Source: Candidatus Omnitrophota bacterium
Lineage (GTDB): Bacteria > Omnitrophota > Gorgyraeia > Gygaellales > Profunditerraquicolaceae
Direction: 5' to 3'
DNA: 23,778 nt
Assembly (NCBI GenBank): GCA_028717045.1
Contig: JAQUON010000006.1
Coordinates: forward strand, 1 to 23,778
Shown here: positions 7,721-13,508 of the stretch, one piece after another
How positions within the stretch are numbered: the stretch's first letter is position 1
Layout of the letters: every line of letters begins with the position of its first letter
Made by a program: the position numbers and the translations under genes
Notes under the pieces: model-generated
The model's database searches: none
What the model was told of the DNA's origin: nothing
The model's input: only the letters and a program-made list of their open reading frames with translations

Positions 7721-7750
7721 AAAAAAGGCGTTCCTCTCAAGAGAACGCCT
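7721..7750 (-). terminator. first attenuator terminator in the PII/amtB leader
   Basis: RNA stem AGGCGTTC/GAACGCCT with an inner TCTC/GAGA pairing, followed by TTTTTTATG. It lies between the leader promoter and the first PII gene, so it acts as a conditional terminator. It has the same position relative to the ANTAR-type hairpin as the glnA attenuator. Confidence 0.85.
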
Positions 7751-7772
7751 CTGTATGTACACTTCAATGTGC
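7745..7772 (-). promoter_or_regulatory. partial ANTAR-type element, PII/amtB leader (leader B)
   Basis: Hairpin P1 (7759-7772): stem GCAC/GTGT, hexaloop ATTGAA, with A1 and G4; the stem nearly repeats that of leader A. A P2 candidate has loop AGAGGC (A1, G4) at the right place, on the 5' arm of the terminator, but only two base pairs (AC/GT) close it. P1 and terminator are only 8 nt apart. Binding by the ANTAR protein is plausible but weaker here than for leaders A and C. Confidence 0.5.
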
Positions 7773-7799
7773 GAAAAGACCTTACCTACTTCTTAGAAG

Positions 7800-7830
7800 T
7801 ACAAGTAAAAATGCGCCTTCGCTGGTAACC
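7800..7830 (-). promoter_or_regulatory. candidate promoter element, PII/amtB leader
   Basis: GGTTACC (7830-7824), 15 nt, TTACTTGTA (7808-7800) on the minus strand, matching in sequence and spacing the element before glnA (4791-4761). It starts 9 nt after the sigma-like gene and would place the RNA start shortly before hairpin P1 at 7772. No good TATAAT/TTGACA pair is visible in this leader. An ECF-type promoter read by the neighbouring sigma factor is inferred. Confidence 0.45.
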
Positions 7831-7838
7831 TTTTTTAA

Positions 7839-8366
7839 TTACCGGTATCCTTGGAATAAGGCAGCGTACTTATCCCTAATCTTATGTTTAAGCTTTATGA
7901 CTCTGACGTGCGACATGCCTAACCGCATACCTATTTCCCTCATTGTCAGGCCTTCGATACACAGATTAAATACGTCTTTCTCGCGCTTGGTCAAACCATT
8001 ATTGCCGATTTTCTCAATAAGCATCTTCATGTCCAGGCCACAGATCATCTCGTTGGTATCTGGCGTTGCCGCAATATCTATGGCCGTATCCTCCCCTTCT
8101 TCGTTGTGAAAAAGGGAATCGAGAGAGACGCAACGGGCTTTTGCCCTTGTTTTACGCAGAAAATTCTTCAGATGAAAATAACAACCCTGCAGGATATAGC
8201 TATCGGTTTTTCCGTCAATAATTTTACGCCGGTACGCAAGCCATAAAAAAATGAGTGCTTCCTGATACAAGTCCTCATCGTTAAAAAAGGAGTGGTGACC
8301 GTTAAGTCTATAAGCGATCCTCTTGAGCGTGGGCGAAATTTTTCTTACAAGCGCTTCAAAGGTCAT
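7839..8366 (-). CDS. small sigma-70-family (ECF-like) RNA polymerase sigma factor
   Basis: A 175-residue protein with the two-domain plan of small sigma factors. The N-terminal part holds a sigma region 2-like segment (FNDEDLYQEALIFLWLAYRR, then CYFHLKNFLRKTRAKAR), and the C-terminal part a region 4-like helix-turn-helix (LTKREKDVFNLCIEGL followed by TMREIGMRLGMSHVRVIKLKHKI). Region 3 is absent. It would direct RNA polymerase to a small promoter set. It is controlled by leader C, a complete ANTAR attenuator, and its end lies 9 nt from the GGTTACC element before the PII/amtB operon. No anti-sigma gene is adjacent. The ATG has AAGG about 10 nt upstream. A LuxR-like DNA-binding protein without sigma activity is the main alternative. 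Confidence 0.72.
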   Translation of the reverse strand: MTFEALVRKISPTLKRIAYRLNGHHSFFNDEDLYQEALIFLWLAYRRKIIDGKTDSYILQGCYFHLKNFLRKTRAKARCVSLDSLFHNEEGEDTAIDIAATPDTNEMICGLDMKMLIEKIGNNGLTKREKDVFNLCIEGLTMREIGMRLGMSHVRVIKLKHKIRDKYAALFQGYR

Positions 8367-8472
8367 GTATCAATCCTTCTATTTGCAGGTAATCGGCATT
8401 TTTATTAGCCCCCGAATTCTCTATCATTGGGTTGATCTGTGCTATTACCAGCCTTACTGTGTGTGTTTTCAT
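8356..8472 (-). CDS. possible 38-codon leader ORF or gene relic
   Basis: An open frame between the leader C terminator and the sigma-like gene: it starts MKTHTVRLVIAQINPM and ends LIHDL, its stop lying 11 nt inside the sigma gene. No Shine-Dalgarno sequence precedes the ATG. The first 24 residues look like the N-terminus of the nitrilase/glutaminase domain of glutamine-dependent NAD synthetases (pattern R-A-Q-I-N-P, then G-N-N spacing). It could be a translated leader peptide coupling to the sigma gene, a relic of an amidase gene, or chance. Confidence 0.3.
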   Translation of the reverse strand: MKTHTVRLVIAQINPMIENSGANKNADYLQIEGLIHDL

Positions 8473-8485
8473 ACGCGTAAAAAAT

Positions 8486-8530
8486 AAAAAAGGCGGTACC
8501 TCTTCCTTATTAAGAAGAAGGACCGCCTTT
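8486..8530 (-). terminator. attenuator terminator before the sigma-like gene
   Basis: RNA stem AAAGGCGGT/ACCGCCTTT extended by an inner pairing of CTTCTT with AAGGAAG, followed by TTTTATTTTTT. It is downstream of the leader promoter and upstream of the sigma-like gene. Its 5' arm begins inside the loop of ANTAR hairpin P2. Confidence 0.88.
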
Positions 8531-8572
8531 AGTCCTCTAAAAATGAAAAAGTTCGCTTGGCTTTAAGCGAAC
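8518..8572 (-). promoter_or_regulatory. ANTAR-responsive two-hairpin RNA, sigma-gene leader (leader C)
   Basis: Hairpin P1 (8551-8572): perfect 8-bp stem GTTCGCTT/AAGCGAAC, hexaloop AAAGCC. After a 15-nt U-rich linker, hairpin P2 (8520-8535): stem GGACT/GGTCC, hexaloop AAAGGC. Both loops carry A1 and G4. The P2 loop and 3' arm are the 5' arm of the terminator at 8486-8530, so the two folds exclude each other, exactly as in described ANTAR antitermination. P1 followed by TTTTTCATTTTT may also terminate RNA coming from the upstream operon. This is the clearest of the three leaders. Confidence 0.86.
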
Positions 8573-8602
8573 ATCATTGTCCACTACCCCGTGTTCAATA
8601 TA

Positions 8603-8630
8603 AGTATATCACCGTATTCGCGGTTGTCAA
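8603..8630 (-). promoter_or_regulatory. sigma-70-type promoter for leader C
   Basis: TTGACA (8630-8625), 16-nt spacer, TATACT (8608-8603). The -35 box overlaps the TGA stop of the ANTAR gene. Predicted start near 8596, about 24 nt before hairpin P1. It makes the sigma-like gene independent of readthrough from glnA2-ANTAR. Confidence 0.82.
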
Positions 8631-9355
8631 GTTTTTTTATCTTTTACGTCTTTCGCTAAAATTATCGCCTCGGCGACCTCGCGCATGGTTTTACGCTTAT
8701 CCATACTCTGCTTCTGGATCAACCGGTACGCCTCCGAAGGAAGAATATGTACCTCCTGTGCCAGAATTTCTTTTGCCCTCTCGACAAGTTTACGCGTGGT
8801 GAGCGCCTCTTCTGCGGTCCGGGCGCGTAAATCAAGCTCTGCATTTTCAATAGCCATGGCTGCCTGATTCGCCAGCGTAATCAGAATGGACAGCTCTTGC
8901 GTGGTAAATTCATGCCTTTTGGAAGTATAACAATTAAGCACCCCAATGACTTTACCCTTCACCGCAAGAGGAACGCTCGCAAGAGAATGCAGGCCCTCTT
9001 TCCTGGCGATGTTGCGGTTAAGGTAACGGGCGTCCTTTTCTAAATCAAGGACGCAAATCAGCTTATTCTCTTTAGCGACAGTACCTGCAATACCCTGTCC
9101 AAGCCTAACATTAGGCTTTTTGTTGTATGCATCGGAAATGGATTGGGTTGCCCTTACTACCAATTCTTGCCGCGCCGGATCAAGTAACATAAGAGAGCTA
9201 ATTTTAGAATTCATTACCTCCGCAGTAACCTGTACTATCAGGCGAAGCAGTTCTTCAAGATACAAACCGGAGGTAATAAGGTTGGCGATTTTAGAAAGCG
9301 CCTCGATCTGTTTTATGTATACTTCGTATTTTCCTTGGCTTTTCGCTTTAGGCAT
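8627..9355 (-). CDS. GAF-ANTAR transcription antiterminator
   Basis: A 242-residue regulator: GAF sensor domain at about residues 28-172 (LEELLRLIVQVTAEVMN, GQGIAGTVAKENK, SLASVPLAVKGKVIGVLNCY), then an ANTAR RNA-binding three-helix domain at about 182-234 (ALTTRKLVERAKEIL, EAYRLIQKQSMDKRKTMREVAEAII). ANTAR dimers bind paired hexaloop hairpins and stop an overlapping terminator from forming. There is no receiver domain, so the GAF domain or a partner must supply the signal; its ligand is unknown. The ATG is 3 nt after the glnA2 stop and has no ribosome site, so translation probably depends on glnA2. Known parallels are NitR, next to glnA in Clostridium saccharobutylicum, and GnfR in Geobacter. 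The likely targets are the leaders at 8518, 7745 and 4683. Confidence 0.92.
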   Translation of the reverse strand: MPKAKSQGKYEVYIKQIEALSKIANLITSGLYLEELLRLIVQVTAEVMNSKISSLMLLDPARQELVVRATQSISDAYNKKPNVRLGQGIAGTVAKENKLICVLDLEKDARYLNRNIARKEGLHSLASVPLAVKGKVIGVLNCYTSKRHEFTTQELSILITLANQAAMAIENAELDLRARTAEEALTTRKLVERAKEILAQEVHILPSEAYRLIQKQSMDKRKTMREVAEAIILAKDVKDKKT

Positions 9356-9358
9356 AGT

Positions 9359-10699
9359 TTAAAGTATAGGCAAGTATTTATCTACTTCGTACTGGGTGAC
9401 CTGTGCCTTATATTCGTCCCACTCTAGTTTTTTATTCCGGATAAAAAAGTGGAAAAGCTCTTCGCCGAGGGCTTTTTTTACCAGGTCGGATTTCTCGGTA
9501 AGCTTAATTGCCTCAAGAAGGTCTTCCGGCAAAGATTTAATCCCCGCCCTTTCCCTGCGTTCAGGCGTCATGTCATAAATATTATCATTGGCCGGTTCAG
9601 GCAGGGTATAATTTTTCTCCATACCCTCAAGGCCGGCAGTGAGCATTACCGAAAACGCCAGGTATGGATTGCAGGCCGGATCTGGCGCGCGGAACTCAAG
9701 GCGCGTCGATTTTTCCTTTCCCGGTTTATACATAGGAACGCGGATAAGCGCGGACCTGTTCATCTGTGCCCAGCAAATATATACCGGCGCTTCGTAGCCG
9801 GGGACAAGGCGCTTATACGAATTAACCCATTGATTCGTCACTGAGGTAAACTCCGGGGCATGTTTGAGCAGGCCGGCGATAAACTGTTTGGCTATTTTAG
9901 ATAAATGATATTTATCTTTCTTTTCAAAGAAGGCGTTTGTCTTGCCTTTGAATAGCGATTGGTGAGTATGCATACCGGAACCGTTAATGCCGTATACGGG
10001 CTTTGGCATAAAACTTGCATGGAGGCCTTTTGCCTGGGCAATTTCTTTTGCGACCAGACGGTAGGTCATAACGTTATCTGCCATAGAAAGCGCATCAGAA
10101 TAACGCAAATCAATCTCGTGTTGGCTAGAGGCGACCTCATGGTGGCTGTATTCAACAATGATTCCTAAATCCTCAAGAGCACTGACTGTTTCGTTGCGCA
10201 CACTCTGCGCCACATCCAAGGGAGTCAAATCAAAGTAGCCGCCCTTATCAAGAATGATCGTATTCTTGGGGTTATTGAAGTAGAAGTATTCCAGTTCAGG
10301 GCCGACATAGTAGGTAAGGCCCATCCTTTTTGCCCGCGCAAGGTTATTTTTCAATACATAGCGGGGATCACCCGCAAAAGGCTTGCCGTTTGGCATATAA
10401 ATATCGCAAAACATCCTTGCGACTGGCTGTTCTTTGGATTCCCAGGGGAGTATCGCAAAGGTCGCCGGATCGGGCCGGGCTATCATATCCGATTCTTCGA
10501 TGCGCGCAAATCCCTGGATAGAAGAACCGTCAAAACCCATGCCGTCTTCCATTGCCCTGGGTAGTTCATCAATAGTAATGGTGAACCCTTTCAAAAACCC
10601 CAGCACATCGGTAAACCATAATCGGATATACCTTACTTTGTGCAACTTCATTAATTTCACTACTTCTGATTTTGTCTTTGGTTTAGCGCGTACAGCCAT
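9359..10699 (-). CDS. glnA: glutamine synthetase type I, second copy (GSI-alpha-like)
   Basis: A 446-residue GSI homologue, shorter than the glnA at 3137-4639 and without its GSI-beta loop. Active-site segments are present: GMGFDGSSIQGF, YYVGPELEYFYF, SHHEVASSQHEID, NGSGMHTHQSLF, NSYKRLVPGYEAPV and RLEFRAPDPACN, so it is probably catalytic. GSI-alpha enzymes (Bacillus, Thermotoga) are controlled by feedback rather than by adenylylation. The start at 10699 is chosen for AGGAGG 4-5 nt upstream; it lies 17 nt inside the aminotransferase gene. The ANTAR gene starts 3 nt after its stop. Such linkage suggests that this enzyme, or its translation, reports nitrogen state to the antiterminator; that step is inference. 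No leader with ANTAR hairpins precedes it. Confidence 0.95.
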   Translation of the reverse strand: MAVRAKPKTKSEVVKLMKLHKVRYIRLWFTDVLGFLKGFTITIDELPRAMEDGMGFDGSSIQGFARIEESDMIARPDPATFAILPWESKEQPVARMFCDIYMPNGKPFAGDPRYVLKNNLARAKRMGLTYYVGPELEYFYFNNPKNTIILDKGGYFDLTPLDVAQSVRNETVSALEDLGIIVEYSHHEVASSQHEIDLRYSDALSMADNVMTYRLVAKEIAQAKGLHASFMPKPVYGINGSGMHTHQSLFKGKTNAFFEKKDKYHLSKIAKQFIAGLLKHAPEFTSVTNQWVNSYKRLVPGYEAPVYICWAQMNRSALIRVPMYKPGKEKSTRLEFRAPDPACNPYLAFSVMLTAGLEGMEKNYTLPEPANDNIYDMTPERRERAGIKSLPEDLLEAIKLTEKSDLVKKALGEELFHFFIRNKKLEWDEYKAQVTQYEVDKYLPIL

Positions 10700-11861
10700 G
10701 TTTCCTCCTGTGGATGGAAAGAAAATGTTCAATCCTGCGTAACGCCTCCTTGAGATTATCCATGCTGGAAGCGTAAGATATCCTTATGTATCCTTCTCCG
10801 GGCTTACCGAACGCAGTCCCCGGCACTACTGCCACTTTCTCTTCTTTGAGCAATTTCTGGGAAAACTCCATTGAGCTTAAACCCGTTGCTTTTATAGAGG
10901 GAAAAGCATAAAATGCGCCTTCTGGCTTGTGACACGTAAGGCCAACGCGGTTTAATTCCGCCACCACAAATTCTCTTCTTCTCTTGTATTCCCTTTTCAT
11001 CTCCTCAACGGACTTTTTCCCGCTATGCATTGCCTCGCATGCAGCCATCTGGCTGGTAATGGAAACGCACATAATCGTGTATTGATGGATTTTAGTCATA
11101 GCTGCGATTATTTCTTTCGGACCGCACGCATACCCTATACGCCACCCTGTCATTGCATATCCTTTGGAAAACCCGTTTAAATAGACAGTGCTCGTTTTTG
11201 CGCCGGAAAGCACAGGAAAGGGCGTATGTTCAAAATCATAGGTAAGATCTCCGTACACCTCATCAGTAATGCAAAGTAAATTATGTTTCAGGATGACTTT
11301 CTTGATGACCTCCAACTCCCTCCTTGTGTAAGAAACGCCGAGAGGATTAGAGGGGTAATTTAAAATGATTCCTTTTGTATGCTGATCAATGTGTTTCTCT
11401 AATACGGAAGGGTCAACTTTAAAATGGCTCTTCTGGGTATCAATATACACAGGTATGCCTCCGGCAAGTTCCACCATGGGGCCGTAAGAGACATAACAAG
11501 GCAAAGGAACCAAGATTTTATCATTCGGATTAATGATTGCGCGGCATGCCAGGTCCAAGCCTTCGCTTACCCCCACCGTAATCAGGATTTCTTCGTCTGG
11601 GCAATACTCAATGCCATACCTGTTCTTAAGGTACCGTGCAATGCTCAACCGTAATTTATACAGCCCTTTATTAGAGGTATAAGAAGTAAAACCCTGCTCC
11701 AGAGAAAAAATACCGGCTTCCCGTATCTGCCAAGGCGTGACAAAATCAGGCTCTCCCACGCCGAGGGAAATAACGTCTTTCATCCCGAGTACCAGGTCAA
11801 AAAATACCCGGATACCCGAGGGCTGCATCTCTTTCACTTTTTGTGATATTATATTTTCCAT
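10683..11861 (-). CDS. class I/II PLP-dependent aminotransferase (aspartate/aromatic type)
   Basis: A 392-residue fold-type I aminotransferase, close to the usual length of the family. It shows GEPDF (substrate region), LNYPSNPLG with Asn172, DEVYGDLTY with Asp200 and Tyr203 (pyridoxal ring contacts), the PLP lysine Lys233 in NGFSKGYAMTGWRIGY, and a late arginine in GEGYIRISYA that would hold the substrate carboxylate. It moves amino groups between an amino acid and a 2-oxoacid, typically with glutamate/2-oxoglutarate as one pair; the exact substrate cannot be read. It overlaps glnA2 by 17 nt and follows an Lrp/AsnC regulator, which fits a unit for amino-group traffic. The ATG has no strong ribosome site. 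Confidence 0.93.
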   Translation of the reverse strand: MENIISQKVKEMQPSGIRVFFDLVLGMKDVISLGVGEPDFVTPWQIREAGIFSLEQGFTSYTSNKGLYKLRLSIARYLKNRYGIEYCPDEEILITVGVSEGLDLACRAIINPNDKILVPLPCYVSYGPMVELAGGIPVYIDTQKSHFKVDPSVLEKHIDQHTKGIILNYPSNPLGVSYTRRELEVIKKVILKHNLLCITDEVYGDLTYDFEHTPFPVLSGAKTSTVYLNGFSKGYAMTGWRIGYACGPKEIIAAMTKIHQYTIMCVSITSQMAACEAMHSGKKSVEEMKREYKRRREFVVAELNRVGLTCHKPEGAFYAFPSIKATGLSSMEFSQKLLKEEKVAVVPGTAFGKPGEGYIRISYASSMDNLKEALRRIEHFLSIHRRKHGCTR

Positions 11862-11885
11862 AATTGTACTGTATGGGCCTATAGT

Positions 11886-11910
11886 CGATGGTCTATAGAC
11901 TATGGACTAT
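11886..11910 (+). repeat. copy 1 of a 25-bp inverted repeat flanking the Lrp gene
   Basis: CGATGGTCTATAGACTAT followed by GGACTAT. The copy at 12575-12599 is on the opposite strand and differs at one position (G/T). The core GTCTATAGAC is itself a palindrome. The surrounding 40 bp are built from the same CTATAG/GACTAT units. Confidence 0.8.
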
Positions 11911-11933
11911 TGTCTCATATCGGTTTTTTTTGC

Positions 11934-12419
11934 CTAATACGATATTGCTATTCTTTTATTCTCTTCTTTATGTCTAAGGATGACTCCGTCTTCTTTATAT
12001 TTTTTCAGTAAAAAATGGGTTGCCGTACCCCTGACATTCTCAAGAGGGGCGAGCTTCTCGGCAACAAAGCGCGCTACCGTGTTTAAATCTTTTCCTTCCG
12101 CGATCAAAAGGAGATCATACGTGCCTGACACCAGGTAACAGCTTGCTACCTCAGGAAACGAGTATATGCGTTCTGCAATCTTGTCAAATCCAAGATCCTT
12201 CTGAGGAACAATATTGACTTCTATTAATGCGCGAACCTGCGCATCTGAGTCCTTAGCCAACTCTTTATTAATAACTGCTTTATATTTTAATATAACCCCT
12301 TCCTTTTTGTATTTTTCAATTGCCTTGCGTACATCCTGCGGCTTCTTTCTGGTCATCTTGGCGATATCTTCAATACTTGCCCTGCCGTCTTTTTCCAGAA
12401 TTTCGAGTATCTCGTCCAT
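11934..12419 (-). CDS. Lrp/AsnC-family transcriptional regulator
   Basis: A 161-residue protein with an N-terminal winged helix (residues 1-50: LEILEKDGRASIEDIAKMT, VRKAIEKYKKEGVILKYKAVIN) and a C-terminal RAM/AsnC ligand-binding domain (about 70-145: ALIEVNIVPQK, VASCYLVSGTYDLLLIAEG). Such proteins form dimers to octamers and respond to amino acids. It precedes the aminotransferase gene by 72 nt, which is the probable target or co-transcribed partner. The ATG follows GAGGAGG. Both flanking spacers contain an inverted copy of one 25-bp sequence. The effector amino acid cannot be read from the sequence. Confidence 0.93.
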   Translation of the reverse strand: MDEILEILEKDGRASIEDIAKMTRKKPQDVRKAIEKYKKEGVILKYKAVINKELAKDSDAQVRALIEVNIVPQKDLGFDKIAERIYSFPEVASCYLVSGTYDLLLIAEGKDLNTVARFVAEKLAPLENVRGTATHFLLKKYKEDGVILRHKEENKRIAISY

Positions 12420-12439
12420 TTTGCCTCCTCTTGATTACC

Positions 12440-12680
12440 TCAATTTAAATGACACATACCAAAGCACCAATGACAAATGAATGATAAATCACAAATGACA
12501 AAACTCAAATCCCAAATCAATCCCAATGTCCGAATGACCAATGACCAATTCTAGATGAAAAACCAGACGGGTCGATAGTCAATAGTCTATAGACCATCGG
12601 CCATAGACCCTGAAATAAGGTTTTGATATTGGAATTTAATATTTTATTTGTCATTTGATATTTGTGCCTTTGTCATTACC
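12440..12680. repeat. degenerate low-complexity repeat spacer between nadE and the Lrp gene
   Basis: This gene-free spacer is built of short variants of AATGACAAAT (plus strand: ATGACAAATGA, ATAAATCACAAATGACAAA, CCAATGACCAATGACC), interrupted by the CTATAGACC-type inverted repeat, then the same family in the opposite orientation (ATTTGTCATTTGATATTTG). No open frame, RNA gene or good promoter is visible. Several unrelated genomes of candidate phyla have similar spacer DNA; I cannot name a formal repeat family. Confidence 0.6.
12575..12599 (-). repeat. copy 2 of the 25-bp inverted repeat flanking the Lrp gene
   Basis: Read on the minus strand: CGATGGTCTATAGACTAT followed by TGACTAT, 24 of 25 bases identical to the plus-strand copy at 11886-11910. 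The two copies lie 664 bp apart, outside both ends of the Lrp gene. Confidence 0.8.
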
Positions 12681-12690
12681 TGCGAGCATT

Positions 12691-13416
12691 CTATATGTAA
12701 CAAATCCTCGGTCCTTGCCGCTTATGCGCAGACCGCTTCATCATCTCTCTTATCTTGCGTAGCTTTGCCGAGGACGTAATCGGCCTATCCTGCTTCGCCT
12801 TCCTCTGCAGTATCGCATCGAGCTGGCGGTACGTAATCCCCATCTCGTCTTCATCGGTTTGCCCCTGCCAAAGCCCGGCAGTAGGCGGTTTATCAATAAT
12901 GCGCTGCGGAATCCCTAATTCGTAAGCCAGGCGTACCACTTGTTTTTTTAGTAAATCTCCCAACGGCAATATATCGGTTGCCCCGTCTCCGTATTTGGTA
13001 AAATAACCTACTGCCAGCTCTGACTTATTGCCCGTACCGCAAACAAGGTAATTATAGGTATTGGCAAAATAATACAACACCGCCATCCTTAAGCGCGGCT
13101 TAAGATTGGCTCTGGCTAACCGGCTACCCGCAGGAAGGATTTTTAATAAACTACGATACGTACCAGAAAGATCGATTTCCTGCGTACGCAAACCAAGCGC
13201 CCTTGCGACAATCATTGCGTCTTTTCTATCCTGTGCATGGCTCTCGCAAGGCAGAATAAGCGGCAACACCTTCCCTGCCCCAGCTGCTTCCTTAGCCAGA
13301 GCAGCAGCCACACTAGAGTCAACACCGCCGCTCAACCCCAGCACAATGCCCTTGGCACGCGTATCTTTAAGCTGCTGTTTCAACCATCTAACGATCTTCT
13401 GCTTTAGGACGGCCAT
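12691..13416 (-). CDS. nadE: NAD synthetase, ammonia-dependent
   Basis: Last step of NAD synthesis: deamido-NAD, ATP and ammonia give NAD. The 241-residue protein has the PP-loop LGLSGGVDSS (residues 27-35), KPRLRMAVLYYFAN, the GTGNKSELAVGYFTKYGDG signature and KPPTAGLWQGQTDEDEMG. It has no nitrilase-type glutaminase domain, so it must use free ammonia, which fits a cell that manages ammonium tightly. Start at 13416 is chosen because GAGG precedes it and a near-consensus promoter lies just upstream; the longer frame would begin inside that promoter. It lies 92 nt after the DUF47 gene and is followed by the repeat spacer. Confidence 0.95.
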   Translation of the reverse strand: MAVLKQKIVRWLKQQLKDTRAKGIVLGLSGGVDSSVAAALAKEAAGAGKVLPLILPCESHAQDRKDAMIVARALGLRTQEIDLSGTYRSLLKILPAGSRLARANLKPRLRMAVLYYFANTYNYLVCGTGNKSELAVGYFTKYGDGATDILPLGDLLKKQVVRLAYELGIPQRIIDKPPTAGLWQGQTDEDEMGITYRQLDAILQRKAKQDRPITSSAKLRKIREMMKRSAHKRQGPRICYI

Positions 13417-13441
13417 AACGCCTCTTTTGCTCAATTTAAAG

Positions 13442-13470
13442 ATTATATAACAGGAAACAAGAAGGGTCAA
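13442..13470 (-). promoter_or_regulatory. sigma-70-type promoter of nadE
   Basis: TTGACC (13470-13465), 17-nt spacer, TATAAT (13447-13442). Predicted start about 13435, 19 nt before the nadE ATG. It rules out the upstream in-frame start at 13470. Confidence 0.85.
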
Positions 13471-13508
13471 TTATAAGTTACCCTACCCTCCCTGATTTAA
13501 ATTTGCCT

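Noticed and set aside
7780..7830. Glutamine riboswitch (glnA RNA motif), suggested by AGAAGTAGGTAAGG and GCGAAGG in leader B
   Set aside because: The blocks occur in the wrong order for that motif, and leader A, before glnA itself, has neither.
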